Positions 44,500 through 54,777 of a stretch of DNA of 64,000 bases are shown here, piece after piece (within the stretch, counting starts at the first letter, position 1; every line of letters begins with the position of its first letter). The notes under the pieces are model-generated. The model made no database searches. It saw only the letters and a program-made list of their open reading frames with translations, and was not told where the DNA came from. The translations under genes were made by a program, and so were the position numbers. The stretch is from NCBI RefSeq assembly GCF_022637395.1, contig NZ_CP093337.1, positions 2,402,001 to 2,466,000 of the forward strand, given 5' to 3'. Source of the stretch: Shinella sp. H4-D48 (lineage in GTDB: Bacteria; Pseudomonadota; Alphaproteobacteria; Rhizobiales; Rhizobiaceae).

Positions 44500-46820
44500 G
44501 CCCGCCTCCCCTTGCGGACGCGGATGAGGGAGAGGATCGCAAGGCCCGTCACCATGACGACGGCGATTTCGCCCAGCGTGTCCGTACCGCGGAAATCGAC
44601 GATGATGACGTTCACCACATTGGCGCCGTGCGCAATCGTCTTGGAATAGAGGTTGAAGAAGTCGGTGAGCGCAGTGTCGAAGCGCGCCTGCGTGACCCTC
44701 AGCAGGAAGAGCGCGAAACCGAGACCGCAGGCGATGGCGATCACTGCATCGGGGATCTTCTCGCGCAGCGGACGATGGTCGCGCGGCGTCAGCTTCAGCC
44801 GCGTCATCGCAAGCGCCAGGATGACGACGGAGAGCGTCTCGATCATGAACTGCGTGAAGGCGAGGTCCGGGGCACCAAACAGCAGGAAAAGCATGGCGAC
44901 GCAGAAACCCTGGATGCCGAGCGCAACGATGGCCGTCAGCCTGTTCCTGGCCATCAGCACCGCGGCGATGCCGAGCGCGGCCAGCACCATGACCGCCAGT
45001 TCATGGAACGGCATGTCGGCGGGCCAGACCGGGGCACGCGGCCATTCGCCGTACACTGCCGGCGGCACAAGCAGCGCCAGTGCCACCACGACGAAGGTGG
45101 CGGTCATGTAGATTTCCATGAGGCCGGGCTGGGTGAAGCGCGCGACCCGTGTCGAAAAGCGAACAAGACCGCGCATCGCCTGGTCGAAGCCCCTGTCGGG
45201 GCCCCAGCCGATATCCTCGATCAGCCGGTCGGCTGCCCCGCGCGCCGCGTTCAGCTTCAGGAAGACGGCGACGCCAATGGCGACGGTCAGCAGCGAGAGA
45301 TAGAGTGCGATGCCGGCATGCGGCACCGCCGAGATGGTGACCGTCTGCGCTGTGCCCGATATGGCGGAGGCGAGCGGCGAGGTCATCAGCGCGTGGGCAA
45401 GCCCCGAGAAGATGCCGATCGCCAGCCCCGTCACCGCCAGCAGCACTGGCCCGATCCACAGCAGCGCCGGTCCTTCATGCGCCTGTTTCGGTGTCGCAAC
45501 GGCATTGCCGAGGAAGGGTTTCAGCGCCACGGCGAAGGCCACGGCAAACATCAGCGCATTGCCGATAACGGCGGCAGAAGTGAAGGCAATGGCGCGCGCA
45601 TTGCCGCCGGCCAGCGCGGCGTAGATTTCCTCCTTGGCGAGGAAGCCGAAAAAGGGCGGCAGCCCGCCCATGGAGAGCGCAGCCACGAGGGCGGCAAGGA
45701 AGGTTATGGGCATGGCCCGGCGCAGGCCGCCAAGCTTCGTAACGTCACGCGTACCGGTCTCGTGATCGATGAGGCCGGCGACCATGAAGAGCGCACCCTT
45801 GAACAGCGAATGTGCAACGAGATAAAGCGCGGCTGCCGCAATCGCATGCTCTGAACCGAAGCCGGTCAGCATCACCAGCAGGCCGAGCGAGGCGACCGTC
45901 GTATAGGCCAGCATCAGCTTCAGGTCCGTCTGGCGAATGGCAAGCACCGACCCCACCAGCAGCGTGAGACCGCCGAAGGCCGGCAGGATGGTTTCCCAGG
46001 CGGGTGTTGCGCCCATCACCGGGTTGAGCCGCATCAGGAGATAGACGCCCGCCTTCACCATGGTCGCCGAATGCAGGTAGGCCGAGACCGGTGTGGGCGC
46101 TTCCATGGCGTTGGGCAGCCAGAAATGAAACGGAAACTGCGCCGACTTGGTGAAGGCACCGCCCAGCATGAGGAACAGGATCGCAAGATAGAACGGGCTT
46201 GCGCGCACCTCCGGGCCGAAAGACATGAGCAGCGAGAACTGCGTGACATCAGTCACGTCCCACAGGAGCAAGAGGCCAGCCAGCAGGAACAGCCCGCCCC
46301 CGCCGGTCACGATCAGCGCCTGCAGGGCGGCGCGGCGCGAGGCCTCGCGCGCATGGTCGAAGCCGATCAGCAGGAAGGAGGTGATGGAGGTCAGTTCCCA
46401 GAAGACGAACAGCATCAGGAAGCTATCGGACGCGACGAGACCGAGCATCGAGCCCATGAACATGAGGATGAACGAGAAGAACCGCCCCTGATGCTTGTGC
46501 CCCTTCAGGTAGCCGCCGGCATAGAGCACGATCAGCGTGCCGATGCCGGAAATGAGCAGCAAAAAGGTCAGCGACAGGCCGTCGATCAACCAGGAGAAGC
46601 TGACATTGTAGGACGGCACCCACATATAGCCGCCCGTGACGATGCGGCCGTCTGCGACGTCGGCGTTGAAGCCCAGGAAATGCAGGAAGACGGCGAAGGG
46701 AATGAGCGCAAGCGGCCAGGCGGCGTTGTGGCCGAGCAGGCGCGTCAGGAAGGGTGCAACAAGCGCGCCGATAAACGGCAGGCAAAAGGCCAGCAAGGTG
46801 AAGCCCATGGTGCCTGTCAT
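44496..46820 (-). CDS. phaA: Pha/Mrp antiporter subunit A
   Basis: 774 aa largest subunit, NuoL-like in its first 500 residues and MnhB/DUF4040-like in the C-terminal 250. The complex I-type proton channel blocks are visible: [20 protein letters not shown] and [29 protein letters not shown]. Near residues 650-770 lies the C-terminal extension with [18 protein letters not shown]. Starts the operon at 46820, after a 222-base gap from msrB. Cation specificity (Na+ or K+) cannot be read from sequence. Confidence 0.95.
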   Translation of the reverse strand: MTGTMGFTLLAFCLPFIGALVAPFLTRLLGHNAAWPLALIPFAVFLHFLGFNADVADGRIVTGGYMWVPSYNVSFSWLIDGLSLTFLLLISGIGTLIVLYAGGYLKGHKHQGRFFSFILMFMGSMLGLVASDSFLMLFVFWELTSITSFLLIGFDHAREASRRAALQALIVTGGGGLFLLAGLLLLWDVTDVTQFSLLMSFGPEVRASPFYLAILFLMLGGAFTKSAQFPFHFWLPNAMEAPTPVSAYLHSATMVKAGVYLLMRLNPVMGATPAWETILPAFGGLTLLVGSVLAIRQTDLKLMLAYTTVASLGLLVMLTGFGSEHAIAAAALYLVAHSLFKGALFMVAGLIDHETGTRDVTKLGGLRRAMPITFLAALVAALSMGGLPPFFGFLAKEEIYAALAGGNARAIAFTSAAVIGNALMFAVAFAVALKPFLGNAVATPKQAHEGPALLWIGPVLLAVTGLAIGIFSGLAHALMTSPLASAISGTAQTVTISAVPHAGIALYLSLLTVAIGVAVFLKLNAARGAADRLIEDIGWGPDRGFDQAMRGLVRFSTRVARFTQPGLMEIYMTATFVVVALALLVPPAVYGEWPRAPVWPADMPFHELAVMVLAALGIAAVLMARNRLTAIVALGIQGFCVAMLFLLFGAPDLAFTQFMIETLSVVILALAMTRLKLTPRDHRPLREKIPDAVIAIACGLGFALFLLRVTQARFDTALTDFFNLYSKTIAHGANVVNVIIVDFRGTDTLGEIAVVMVTGLAILSLIRVRKGRRA

Positions 46821-47042
46821 TCAATCTCCCTCACGTGCGGCTTCGACCGTCTTCTTTCGATCATTCCGGCGCCGTTTCTAGGATGCCCGAAGGAAAATGA
46901 CCACCCTTGATCGTCACAGCAAGGCATTTGCTCACGACATTATGAGGACTGACGGCAAAGGCATCAGAACGTTCGGCATGATCCGGCGCCCGATTGTCTT
47001 GCCACAATTGGCGTCCTATCTATGGAGCAACTGGAGGTTCCC

Positions 47043-47450
47043 ATGAGCGAAACGACGACATTGAAGGTCAACAAGACCAAGGAAGAATGGCGGCAGATCC
47101 TGACGCCCGAGCAGTTCCGCATCACCCGCGAGCACGGCACGGAACGTGCTTTTTCAAGCCCCGATTTCGACCTGTCCAAGAAGGGCACCTATCGCTGCAT
47201 CTGCTGCAACAGGCCGCTCTACCGGTCGGAAGCGAAATACAATTCCGGCACGGGCTGGCCGAGCTTCTACCAGCCGATCGAGCCGGGCGCCGTCGCCGAT
47301 CACGCCGACTATTCCTACGGCATGACGCGCACGGAAATCCGCTGTTCGGATTGCGATGCCCATCTCGGCCATGTCTTCCCCGATGGCCCTGCCCCGACGG
47401 GCCTTCGCTATTGCATGAACGGTGTGGCGCTCAGCTTCGACCCGGACTGA
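47043..47450 (+). CDS. msrB: Methionine-R-sulfoxide reductase MsrB
   Basis: Reduces the R form of methionine sulfoxide using thioredoxin; 135 aa. Start ATG 47043 with GGAGG upstream. The catalytic Cys124 is in RYCMNGVAL. Zinc-site cysteines are the RCICCN (Cys52, Cys55) and CSDC (Cys101, Cys104) pairs, and the active-site surroundings [11 protein letters not shown] are intact. Single-domain and complete. Tail to tail with the acetyltransferase gene, 4 bases apart. Confidence 0.96.
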   Translation: MSETTTLKVNKTKEEWRQILTPEQFRITREHGTERAFSSPDFDLSKKGTYRCICCNRPLYRSEAKYNSGTGWPSFYQPIEPGAVADHADYSYGMTRTEIRCSDCDAHLGHVFPDGPAPTGLRYCMNGVALSFDPD

Positions 47451-47454
47451 CGGC

Positions 47455-47958
47455 TTAACGCTTCGGCACCTTCAGCTCCATGCAGGTGAGGTCCAGCCAG
47501 CGGCCGAACTTGATGCCCACCTCGCTGAAGCGGCCGACAGTGCGGAAGCCGAACTTCTCATGCAGCTTGATCGAGGCGGTGTTTTCCGCCTCGATGCCCG
47601 CGATCATGACATGCACTCCGTTGAAGCTCGCGCGCTCGATCAGCGCCTTCATCAGCTTGCCGCCCGTTCCCGTGCCGCGCGTGTCGCTGCGCACATAGAT
47701 GGAATGCTCCACCGTATGGCGATAACCGTCGAAGGCGCGCCATTCCCCGTAGGATGCATAGCCGATCACCTGTTTTCCGCGTAGCGCCACCAGAACGGGG
47801 AAGCCCCGCTCCCGCCGCGCGGCAAACCATGCCTTGCGGTTTTCGAGATCGACAATCGCCTCGTTCCAGATCGCCGTGGTGTTGGCCACAGCGTCGTTGT
47901 AAATGTCCATGATGCCCGGAAGGTCGCCTTCCGTGGCGTCGCGTATTGTAATGTCCAT
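47455..47958 (-). CDS. GNAT acetyltransferase of the phosphinothricin/YncA group
   Basis: 167 aa N-acetyltransferase. The N terminus (ITIRDATEGDLPGIMDIYND), the middle (VEHSIYVRSDTRGTGTGGKL, containing the acetyl-CoA-binding Arg/Gly motif) and the C terminus (ASIKLHEKFGFRTVGRF) match the YncA/phosphinothricin-type GNAT subfamily. Members acetylate L-methionine sulfoximine-like or aminophosphonate substrates. Tail to tail with msrB may be coincidence, though both relate to methionine derivatives. Actual substrate unknown. Confidence 0.88.
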   Translation of the reverse strand: MDITIRDATEGDLPGIMDIYNDAVANTTAIWNEAIVDLENRKAWFAARRERGFPVLVALRGKQVIGYASYGEWRAFDGYRHTVEHSIYVRSDTRGTGTGGKLMKALIERASFNGVHVMIAGIEAENTASIKLHEKFGFRTVGRFSEVGIKFGRWLDLTCMELKVPKR

Positions 47959-48071
47959 GTTTCCCCCGGCTTTCGAAAATGGATTACAAGAGGAGCGGGA
48001 AAGCTGTCCAGTCCGAAGAAATGGCCTGATCCATCCGTTCCCTGCCTGTTGATGACCGGAGATCTTACAGC

Positions 48072-48575
48072 TTGCGCCTCCTTCTTGTCCTGATCGCTGT
48101 TTTTTCCCTGCCTCTTGCCGTGCTTGCCGCAGACTGGACGCCCTATGCCAATGCCCGCTTCGGCTTTGCGGTGGAGATACCGCCAGGCTTTTCGCTGGTG
48201 CGAGAAGCCGACAACGGCGATGGGCGCAGCTATGCGAATGGCGAGGCGACCCTCGCCGTCTGGGGCCAGACTCTCGCCAACGGCAACTTCACTGACGATG
48301 TGGCGGAACGGCGCGCGACCTATGCGCGGGAGGGCTGGGATCTGAGTTACGACCGGCAGACGGCCGGCTGGGCCAGCCTTTCGGGCACGCGCGGCAAGTC
48401 GATCCTTTATCACCGGGCGATTGTGCTGTGCGATGGCGCGGCGGCCTCCTTCGTTCTGGAATATCCTGATACGATGAAGAAGGCGATTTCGCCGCTGGTC
48501 GGCCGGCTGGTGAAATCGATGCGCCCGGCACAGGGCTGCACGAGCGCGCAGGGCGTCGCACCTGCGGCGCAGTAG
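48072..48575 (+). CDS. Exported hypothetical protein, TTG start
   Basis: 167 aa with a clear signal peptide (MRLLLVLIAVFSLPLAVLAA cleaved before DWTPYANARFG). The start is TTG 48072, with GGAG about 11 bases upstream; no ATG precedes the signal. The mature part (for example FAVEIPPGFSLVREADNGDG and FVLEYPDTMKKAISPLVGRL) has no motif I can place, but the pattern resembles exported rhizobial proteins of about this size. Two cysteines (LCDGAAA and QGCTSAQ) could form a disulfide. Probably periplasmic. Confidence 0.7.
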   Translation: MRLLLVLIAVFSLPLAVLAADWTPYANARFGFAVEIPPGFSLVREADNGDGRSYANGEATLAVWGQTLANGNFTDDVAERRATYAREGWDLSYDRQTAGWASLSGTRGKSILYHRAIVLCDGAAASFVLEYPDTMKKAISPLVGRLVKSMRPAQGCTSAQGVAPAAQ

Positions 48576-48584
48576 AGGGCGGGA

Positions 48585-49241
48585 TCAGACGCCGGCGACG
48601 ACGCTGGTCAGGACCGCCGAATAGTGCACGGCGGCGGCAGCCACGACGAAGCCGTGCCAGATGGCGTTCTGGAAGCGCAGCTTTTCCCAGACATGGAAGA
48701 TGACGCCGACCGAATACAGCACGCCGCCGACGACGATCAGCGCGAGCGTGGCCGTGGAAAGATGCGTGGTCAGCGGTCCGGCGGCAAAGACGCCGCTCCA
48801 GCCCATGGCGAGATAGATGAGGATCGCCAGCCTGTCGTAACGGCCGGGGAAGAGGAACTTCAACGCGACGCCAGCCGCCGCCATCACCCATATGCCGACA
48901 AGCATGGCCGCCAGGAACGGATCGTCGATGCCGCGTTGAAGGAAGGGCGTGTAGGTCGCGGCAATGAGGATGAAGATCGCGGAGTGGTCGAAGCGGCGCA
49001 GATGCCACTTCACCGTCGAGACAGGCCAGATATTGTAGGCGAAGGAAATGCCGAGCGAGAGCACCAGACCCACGCCATAGACCCAGGCGGCGGCAAGCTG
49101 GCCGCTGCTGGCCCAAACGGTCGCATAGAAGATCAGCGCCGTTACCCCGATCAGCGCGAAGACGACGCCGATGCCATGCACGACGCCGTCGGCGATCACC
49201 TCATACCGGTCATAGTTCCACTTGACGCCCTTGATTTCCAC
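48585..49241 (-). CDS. Hemolysin III/YqfA-like membrane protein (PAQR family)
   Basis: 218 aa membrane protein. GTG 49241 was chosen because GCAGGA lies a few bases upstream and the family usually begins VEIKGVKWNYDRYEV. Seven hydrophobic segments can be drawn. Motifs HLRRFDHSAIFILIAATYTP and the final AIWHGFVVAAAAVHYSAVL, with metal-binding His residues, match the PAQR/hemolysin-III group. Despite the old name these are unlikely toxins; the family includes ceramidase-like membrane hydrolases. Convergent with the exported protein gene, 9 bases apart. Confidence 0.85.
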   Translation of the reverse strand: MEIKGVKWNYDRYEVIADGVVHGIGVVFALIGVTALIFYATVWASSGQLAAAWVYGVGLVLSLGISFAYNIWPVSTVKWHLRRFDHSAIFILIAATYTPFLQRGIDDPFLAAMLVGIWVMAAAGVALKFLFPGRYDRLAILIYLAMGWSGVFAAGPLTTHLSTATLALIVVGGVLYSVGVIFHVWEKLRFQNAIWHGFVVAAAAVHYSAVLTSVVAGV

Positions 49242-49344
49242 GATGTCCTGCCTGCAATGATACAAGACCATATGGTGGTATCTTTGCACCGCGCAGGCAA
49301 GGGAAAGCGGGATCAAGAATAATTGCCGGCTGAAACGCGGGCGG

Positions 49345-49668
49345 TTACGGCCCCGCGATGCATTCCTCGCAGAGCGCCGCCTGTGGCACCGCCGACAAGC
49401 GCTCTGCCGAGATGGGCTTGCCGCATTTCGCGCAGGTGCCGAACGTGCCGGCCGCCAGCCGGTCCAGCGCGGCATCTATCGCAGCCAGTTCCTTGAGACC
49501 TGTCGCGCCGAATTCCTCCAGCACCTCGTCGTTCTCGCGCTCCACCGCGCGCTCGCCGCTGTCGCTGCTTTTCAGCGTATCGAGATCCCTGTCGATCTTG
49601 TGCAGGCGGCCGTAAAGCTCGCGTTTGCGGGTGAGAAGTACGTCCTTGTAATGCGCCAGATCCTTCAC
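49345..49668 (-). CDS. Short TraR/DksA-type zinc-finger protein
   Basis: 107 aa protein from GTG 49668 (GGAG eight bases upstream). A helical, coiled-coil-like N-terminal two thirds (KRELYGRLHKIDRDL, then LAAIDAALDRLAAGTFG) is followed by a C-terminal zinc finger with four cysteines: Cys79, Cys82, Cys100 and Cys103 (GTCAKCGKPI, ALCEECI). Full-length DksA is about 150 residues, so this is one of the shorter DksA-like proteins that bind RNA polymerase's secondary channel or an unknown partner. It is not adjacent to a known regulon. Confidence 0.82.
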   Translation of the reverse strand: MKDLAHYKDVLLTRKRELYGRLHKIDRDLDTLKSSDSGERAVERENDEVLEEFGATGLKELAAIDAALDRLAAGTFGTCAKCGKPISAERLSAVPQAALCEECIAGP

Positions 49669-49873
49669 GATTCCATCTCCTGGGTTCCTCACGACAGGAA
49701 AAGTGGCATCCCGCCCGGCATCCAGCATTGATCGGAATCAAGTCCCACATGCATGCCGTCAACGCCGCATTGACAGTAAATCGCCGAAACACCATCTTTC
49801 GTGAACGATGTCAGCCCGCCATATTCCTCCCGACAGAACGGTTTCCGACGGAAACCGAAACAGGGACATTATC

Positions 49874-50824
49874 ATGACGGCCCTCGACAGACGAACCTTT
49901 CTCGGCGCAGCCGCCGCAGGCATCGCTGGCGCCGCCGCCCCCCTTCACGCGGAGATCGCATCCATGACAGCCAACACGAACCATGCCATCGACATGCCGG
50001 CCTTTGTCGACCATTCGCATCTCAACGTCATCGACCTGCCGATGGTCTCTTCCTTCTACCAGAAGGCAATGGGCCTTTCGGTGCTGGACACGTCCGCATC
50101 GGGCGAGACGCTCGGCGTGGGCGGGCGCCCGCTCCTGACGCTGACGACCGGCAGCAACGCCGCCCGCGCGCCACGCACCGCACCGGGCCTGTTCCACACG
50201 GCCTTCCTCGTGCCCAACCGCAAGGAGCTCGGCCGCTGGCTGGCGCATGCCGCCCACAACAACGTGCCGCTTACCGGCGCATCGGACCATCTCGTCAGCG
50301 AGGCGATCTATCTCGACGACCCGGAAGGCAACGGCATCGAGATCTATCGCGACCGCGACCGCTCGGAATGGACCTATGTTCCTGACGGCGGGGTGAAGAT
50401 GGCAACGAACCGGCTCGACCTCCAGGCGCTCTATGACGAGGCCCCGAAGGACGGCTGGACAGGCCAGGAGAATGGCACGGCCATCGGCCATATCCACCTT
50501 CAGGTCTCGGATATCCCGGAAGCCGACGCCTTCTTTCGCGACGTGCTCGGTCTCGACGTCATGGCGACCTATCCCGGCGCGAGCTTCTTCTCCACAGGCA
50601 AGTACCACCATCATGTGGCGGCCAATGTCTGGAACTCGCGCGGCCGGCCGAAACGGAAGGACGGCATGACGGGCCTTTCGGACTATACCCTGCGCTTCAA
50701 CGACAGGGCCAGGCTCGACGCGGCCGTGGCAAAGCTGGATGAACTCGCCATCCCGACCACCCGCTCCGGTGATACCGTCTCGCTCGTCGATCCCTGGGGC
50801 ATCGGGCTGAAGCTTTCGGCATAG
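49874..50824 (+). CDS. Tat-exported VOC (glyoxalase/dioxygenase-fold) protein
   Basis: 316 aa with two VOC domains (about residues 45-155 and 190-315). The N terminus carries a twin-arginine signal (DRRTFLGAAAAGIAGAAA), so the folded protein is exported to the periplasm, which is unusual for this fold. Metal-ligand patterns of extradiol dioxygenase type are visible, with HSHLNVIDLPM and EIYRDRDRSEWTY in domain one and IGHIHLQVSD, YHHHVAANVW and IGLKLSA in domain two. It resembles CatE-like proteins. Substrate unknown. Start is ATG 49874. Confidence 0.82.
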   Translation: MTALDRRTFLGAAAAGIAGAAAPLHAEIASMTANTNHAIDMPAFVDHSHLNVIDLPMVSSFYQKAMGLSVLDTSASGETLGVGGRPLLTLTTGSNAARAPRTAPGLFHTAFLVPNRKELGRWLAHAAHNNVPLTGASDHLVSEAIYLDDPEGNGIEIYRDRDRSEWTYVPDGGVKMATNRLDLQALYDEAPKDGWTGQENGTAIGHIHLQVSDIPEADAFFRDVLGLDVMATYPGASFFSTGKYHHHVAANVWNSRGRPKRKDGMTGLSDYTLRFNDRARLDAAVAKLDELAIPTTRSGDTVSLVDPWGIGLKLSA

Positions 50825-50878
50825 GCAAGCGTCGCGAGGGGCCGGTGCGTTCAGTGCCCGCTTCTCGCGCCAGCCTCA

Positions 50879-51292
50879 TCAATCATAGAGGTAATGGGCG
50901 GCCCATTGATCGTGCGGCACGGGCTCGCCGATCGTGTATTTGAAGGCGTTGATCTCCAGGCGGTCGGCGCTGGTCTCGCACTTGTAGGACAGGCGGTACC
51001 ATTCCCCCTTGCTGCGGAACACCGCCCCCTTCGTCTTCAGCGTGGTGCCGTCGACCTTGGGATCGCCGAAAGCGTAGGCGATCACCTTGTCGGGGCGATA
51101 GCCCTCCTTGGCGCCGCTGATCTTGTCCATCGCTTCCATGTCGCACCGCTGCTCCAGCCGCTCTTCCGGATCGAGCTTTTGCAGTTCTCCGCGCACCCGC
51201 GCATCGAGCGCCATGGCAGGCGACTGGCCGACGGGCAGCAGCGCAAGCACGCACAGGGCAATTCGAAGGCCGCGGGTCTGCCGGTTCAACAT
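50879..51292 (-). CDS. DUF930 exported protein
   Basis: 137 aa protein starting at ATG 51292 with a strong GAGGAG six bases upstream. The signal peptide is at about residues 8-28 (RIALCVLALLPVGQSPAMA). The DUF930 pattern is present: RLEQRCDMEAMDKISGAKEG, PDKVIAYAFGDPKVDG, RSKGEWYRLSYKCETSADRL and EPVPHDQWAAHYLYD. Two cysteines (RCDME, YKCET) may pair. Function unknown; family restricted mainly to Rhizobiales. Confidence 0.85.
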   Translation of the reverse strand: MLNRQTRGLRIALCVLALLPVGQSPAMALDARVRGELQKLDPEERLEQRCDMEAMDKISGAKEGYRPDKVIAYAFGDPKVDGTTLKTKGAVFRSKGEWYRLSYKCETSADRLEINAFKYTIGEPVPHDQWAAHYLYD

Positions 51293-51455
51293 TCTCACTC
51301 CTCTTTGCCTCATCGTTTTCGTTGGCTCGTTGGGGTTTGCCCGGCAATATGTCGATTTGACGACAGCCGGCAACCCACCGGAGGTTACAACGGCTTTTGC
51401 TTATGGAACATCCATCGTGCGGCGGCGTTTGTGGAGCAGACAAGGGGATCCATCC

Positions 51456-52586
51456 ATGCACGACATGTCCGCAAAGCCAGCCGAACGCCGCCTGCTGGCA
51501 AGCAGTCTTGAAACGGAAGACGACGTCGACGACGTCTCGATAAGACGCGACGGGCTGCTGACCGCCTCATCCTGGGCGATCATCGGCATCTTTTCCATCA
51601 TGGCCATGGGCATCGTCTACTTCATGGCGCCCATTCTCATTCCGTTGTCTCTGGCCGTGGTCATCGGGCTGATTTTCGGCGTCGCCGCCGAGAAGCTGAA
51701 CAAGATGGGCATTCCCCCGCTGCCCGCCGCCCTCCTTCTTGCGAGCGCGTTTGCCGTGGGCCTGTTCCTCATCGCCGGCGCGCTGGCCGAGCCGATCACC
51801 CAGCTTGCAGCCAATGCACCGGAGCTGGTGCGCGATGCCTATGACCGTATCACGCCACTGTTTTCCCGTTTCGGCTGGCTCAACGTCAATCCGGCCGCCT
51901 TCGAGAGCGGACAGATGTCGATGGAGAAGGTTCTGGAAAACACCGGCAGCGTACTGAGCATCCTGTCGTCCAGCCTCACCCCTGCCCTGTTGCAGGGCAT
52001 GATCTTCTTTGCCGCGCTGGTGCTGTTCCTTTCGGCGCGTCTCAAGCTGCGCCAGATGCTCATCATGGCGTTTCCCCGCCGCAGCCAGCGGCTGACGACC
52101 ATCCGCATCATGAACGCGATCGATTCGGCGCTCGGCTATTACTTCGCCACCGCTGCGTTGGTCTACGGCTCGCTTGGCGTGATCACCGGCTTCATCGCCT
52201 GGTTCGGCGGGCTCGGCATGCCGGTGCTGTGGGGCCTCTTCGCCTTCATCTCCAGCTTTGTGCCTTTCCTCGGCGTGACGCTGATGACGATCGCGCTCGC
52301 CTCAGCGGGCCTTCTCACCCACGACACGATCATGATGGGGCTGATGCCGGCGCTGCTCTTCTTCCTCGTCCACCTCGCCATCGAAAACCTCGTCATGCCG
52401 GCGGTGATGGGCAAGCGGCTTGAGGTCAATGCCTTCATCGTCTTTACCGCGATCATCTTCTGGACATGGATGTGGGGGGCTGCCGGCGCCATGCTCGCGC
52501 TGCCGCTCTCGATCATCGCCAAGACCGTCGCCGACGAGCTGCGTCCCGCCAAGCGCAAGGCCGCCAAGCGCATCCTGCCGGGCTGA
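51456..52586 (+). CDS. AI-2E family transporter/permease
   Basis: 376 aa membrane protein of the AI-2E (YdiK/PerM) family. The start ATG 51456 has AAGGGG nine bases upstream. A cytoplasmic N-terminal tail of about 35 residues precedes eight or so helices, with family blocks FMAPILIPLSLAVVIGLIFG near the start, and WFGGLGMPVLWGLFAFISSF and IENLVMPAVMGKRLEVN near the end. Family members have been linked to sugar, autoinducer and ion transport; the substrate here is unknown. The frame is open upstream to 51108 but lacks support. Confidence 0.88.
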   Translation: MHDMSAKPAERRLLASSLETEDDVDDVSIRRDGLLTASSWAIIGIFSIMAMGIVYFMAPILIPLSLAVVIGLIFGVAAEKLNKMGIPPLPAALLLASAFAVGLFLIAGALAEPITQLAANAPELVRDAYDRITPLFSRFGWLNVNPAAFESGQMSMEKVLENTGSVLSILSSSLTPALLQGMIFFAALVLFLSARLKLRQMLIMAFPRRSQRLTTIRIMNAIDSALGYYFATAALVYGSLGVITGFIAWFGGLGMPVLWGLFAFISSFVPFLGVTLMTIALASAGLLTHDTIMMGLMPALLFFLVHLAIENLVMPAVMGKRLEVNAFIVFTAIIFWTWMWGAAGAMLALPLSIIAKTVADELRPAKRKAAKRILPG

Positions 52587-52680
52587 TCAAAAACCAGGCC
52601 CCGGGCAAAAGCTTGCTTGATGCCGGGGGCATGGCTCTCTATCTCTCTGGTCCCGCCTGTCGATCCACCGGAGTGAAATC

Positions 52681-54774
52681 GTGTCCGTCTTCAAGAACCT
52701 GCCCGCCGCCCCGATTGCTGCCAAGAACCCGCAGGAGGATACGCGCCACGGCATCACCCGCACCGACGACTATGCCTGGTTCCGCGATGACAACTGGCAG
52801 GCCATGTTCAAGGATCCCTCGATCCTCCAGCCGGAGATCCGCGCGCATCTGGAGGCCGAGAACGCCTATATGACGGCGGCGATGGCCGATACGGAGGCCT
52901 TGCAGAAGACGCTGTTTGCCGAGATGCGCGGCCGCATCAAGGAGGACGACAGCTCCGTGCCCATGAAGGATGGCCCCTATGCCTACGGCACGGCCTATGT
53001 CACCGGTGGGGAGCAGCCGCGCTATTTCCGCGAGCCGCGCGAGGGTGGCGAGCGCGTCATCCTGCTCGACGGCGACAAGGAGGCAGCGGGCAAGGATTAC
53101 TTCCGGCTGGCCGGCATCGACCATTCCACCGACCATTCCATCGGCATCTGGGGCTATGACGACAAGGGATCGGAATATTTCACGCTGAAGGTGCGCGATC
53201 TCGCGACCGGCGAGGACCGCGCCGACACGCTTTCCAACACCGGCGGCGGCGGCGTCTGGGCGCCGGATGCCCGCAGCTTCTTCTACACCGCGCTCGACGA
53301 GAACCACCGTCCCTCGAAGATCTTCCACCACATTCTCGGCGACAGGCAGGAGAACGACCGGCTGGTCTATGAGGAAAAGGACGCCGGTTTCTTCATGGGT
53401 GTCGGCGGCTCGCTGATCGACGACTTCATCTATATCGACATCCACGACCACGAGACGAGCGAATACCGGCTGCTCTCCACCAAGGACCTCACGGCCACGC
53501 CCGTTGTCGTCGCCCCGCGCCAGACGGGGCTGGAATATTCGATGACCGAGGGCGGCGACGTCTTCTATATCCTGACCAATGCCGACGGCGCGAAGGACTT
53601 CAAGATCATGGAAACGCCGGTAACGGCGCCGGGCCGTGAAAACTGGACGGAAGTCGTGCCGCACCGGCCCGGCACGCTGATCCTCAGCCATATGGCGTTC
53701 GCCCGTCATCTCGTCTGGCTGGAGCGCCACGAGGGCCTGCCGCGTATCGTCGTGCGCGACCGCAAGACCGGCGAGGAACACGCCATCGCCTTTGCCGAGG
53801 AGGCCTATTCGCTCGGCCTGTCGGGGGCGGCGGAATACGATACCGACGTCATCCGCTTTTCCTATTCGTCGATGACGACGCCCTCGCAGCTCTTCGATTA
53901 CAACATGGCGACGCGCGAGCGCACGCTCCTGAAGACGCAGGAAGTGCCGTCGGGCCACAACCCCGATGACTATGTCACCCGCCGCGTCTTCGCGCCGGCC
54001 TGGGACGGCGAGAGCGTGCCGGTCACCCTGCTTTACCGCAAGGATACGCCGCTGGACGGATCGGCCCCGTGCCTGCTCTATGGCTACGGCGCCTATGGCA
54101 TCACCATTCCGGCGTCCTTCAACACCAATTGCCTGTCGCTGGTCGACCGCGGCTTCGTCTATGCCATCGCCCATATCCGCGGCGGCAAGGACAAGGGTTT
54201 CGCCTGGTACCAAAACGGCAAGATGGACAAGAAGACCAATACCTTCAAGGACTTCATCGCGGCGGCGGATTATCTGAATCAGGAGAAGTTCACGTCCTAC
54301 GCGAACATCGTCGCAGAAGGCGGCTCGGCCGGCGGCATGCTGATGGGCGCCATCGCCAACATGGCGCCGGAAAAGTTCGGCGGCATCATCGCGGCCGTGC
54401 CGTTCGTCGACGTGCTCAACACCATGCTGGACGACACGCTGCCACTCACCCCGCCGGAATGGCCCGAATGGGGCAATCCCATCGAGAGCAAGGATTTCTA
54501 CCAGCTGATGGCGAGCTATTCGCCCTATGACAATGTCGAGGCCAAGGCCTACCCCGCGATCCTCGCGCTGTCGGGCCTGACCGACCCGCGCGTCACCTAT
54601 TGGGAACCGACCAAGTGGGTGGCGAAGCTGCGCGAGAAGACGACCGGCAAGGAACCGATCCTGCTCAAGACCAATATGGGTGCGGGCCATGGCGGCGCCT
54701 CGGGCCGTTTCCAGCGGCTGGAGGAGATCGCCTTCGAATATGCCTTCGCCATCAAGGTCGCCGGCAAGATGTAA
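52681..54774 (+). CDS. ptrB: Oligopeptidase B (S9A family)
   Basis: 697 aa cytoplasmic peptidase that cuts small peptides after Arg/Lys; a full-length protein. GTG start with GGAG eight bases upstream. The N-terminal beta-propeller domain (about residues 60-400) is followed by the alpha/beta-hydrolase domain with Ser549 in GGSAGGM, Asp635 in GLTDPRVTYW and His670 in GAGHGGASG. The SRSD-like Asp/Glu specificity residues lie in the region around EYRLLS. Alone in its transcription unit; convergent with the alpha/beta hydrolase, 3 bases between stops. Confidence 0.94.
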   Translation: MSVFKNLPAAPIAAKNPQEDTRHGITRTDDYAWFRDDNWQAMFKDPSILQPEIRAHLEAENAYMTAAMADTEALQKTLFAEMRGRIKEDDSSVPMKDGPYAYGTAYVTGGEQPRYFREPREGGERVILLDGDKEAAGKDYFRLAGIDHSTDHSIGIWGYDDKGSEYFTLKVRDLATGEDRADTLSNTGGGGVWAPDARSFFYTALDENHRPSKIFHHILGDRQENDRLVYEEKDAGFFMGVGGSLIDDFIYIDIHDHETSEYRLLSTKDLTATPVVVAPRQTGLEYSMTEGGDVFYILTNADGAKDFKIMETPVTAPGRENWTEVVPHRPGTLILSHMAFARHLVWLERHEGLPRIVVRDRKTGEEHAIAFAEEAYSLGLSGAAEYDTDVIRFSYSSMTTPSQLFDYNMATRERTLLKTQEVPSGHNPDDYVTRRVFAPAWDGESVPVTLLYRKDTPLDGSAPCLLYGYGAYGITIPASFNTNCLSLVDRGFVYAIAHIRGGKDKGFAWYQNGKMDKKTNTFKDFIAAADYLNQEKFTSYANIVAEGGSAGGMLMGAIANMAPEKFGGIIAAVPFVDVLNTMLDDTLPLTPPEWPEWGNPIESKDFYQLMASYSPYDNVEAKAYPAILALSGLTDPRVTYWEPTKWVAKLREKTTGKEPILLKTNMGAGHGGASGRFQRLEEIAFEYAFAIKVAGKM

Positions 54775-54777
54775 GCC

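Noticed and set aside
48585-49241. Hemolysin toxin
   Set aside because: The protein belongs to the PAQR/YqfA membrane group; the hemolysin name is historical and nothing here suggests a secreted toxin.
52639-54690. 683-codon open frame opposite the oligopeptidase B gene
   Set aside because: The sense frame encodes an intact peptidase with catalytic residues; the antisense translation has no recognisable domain.
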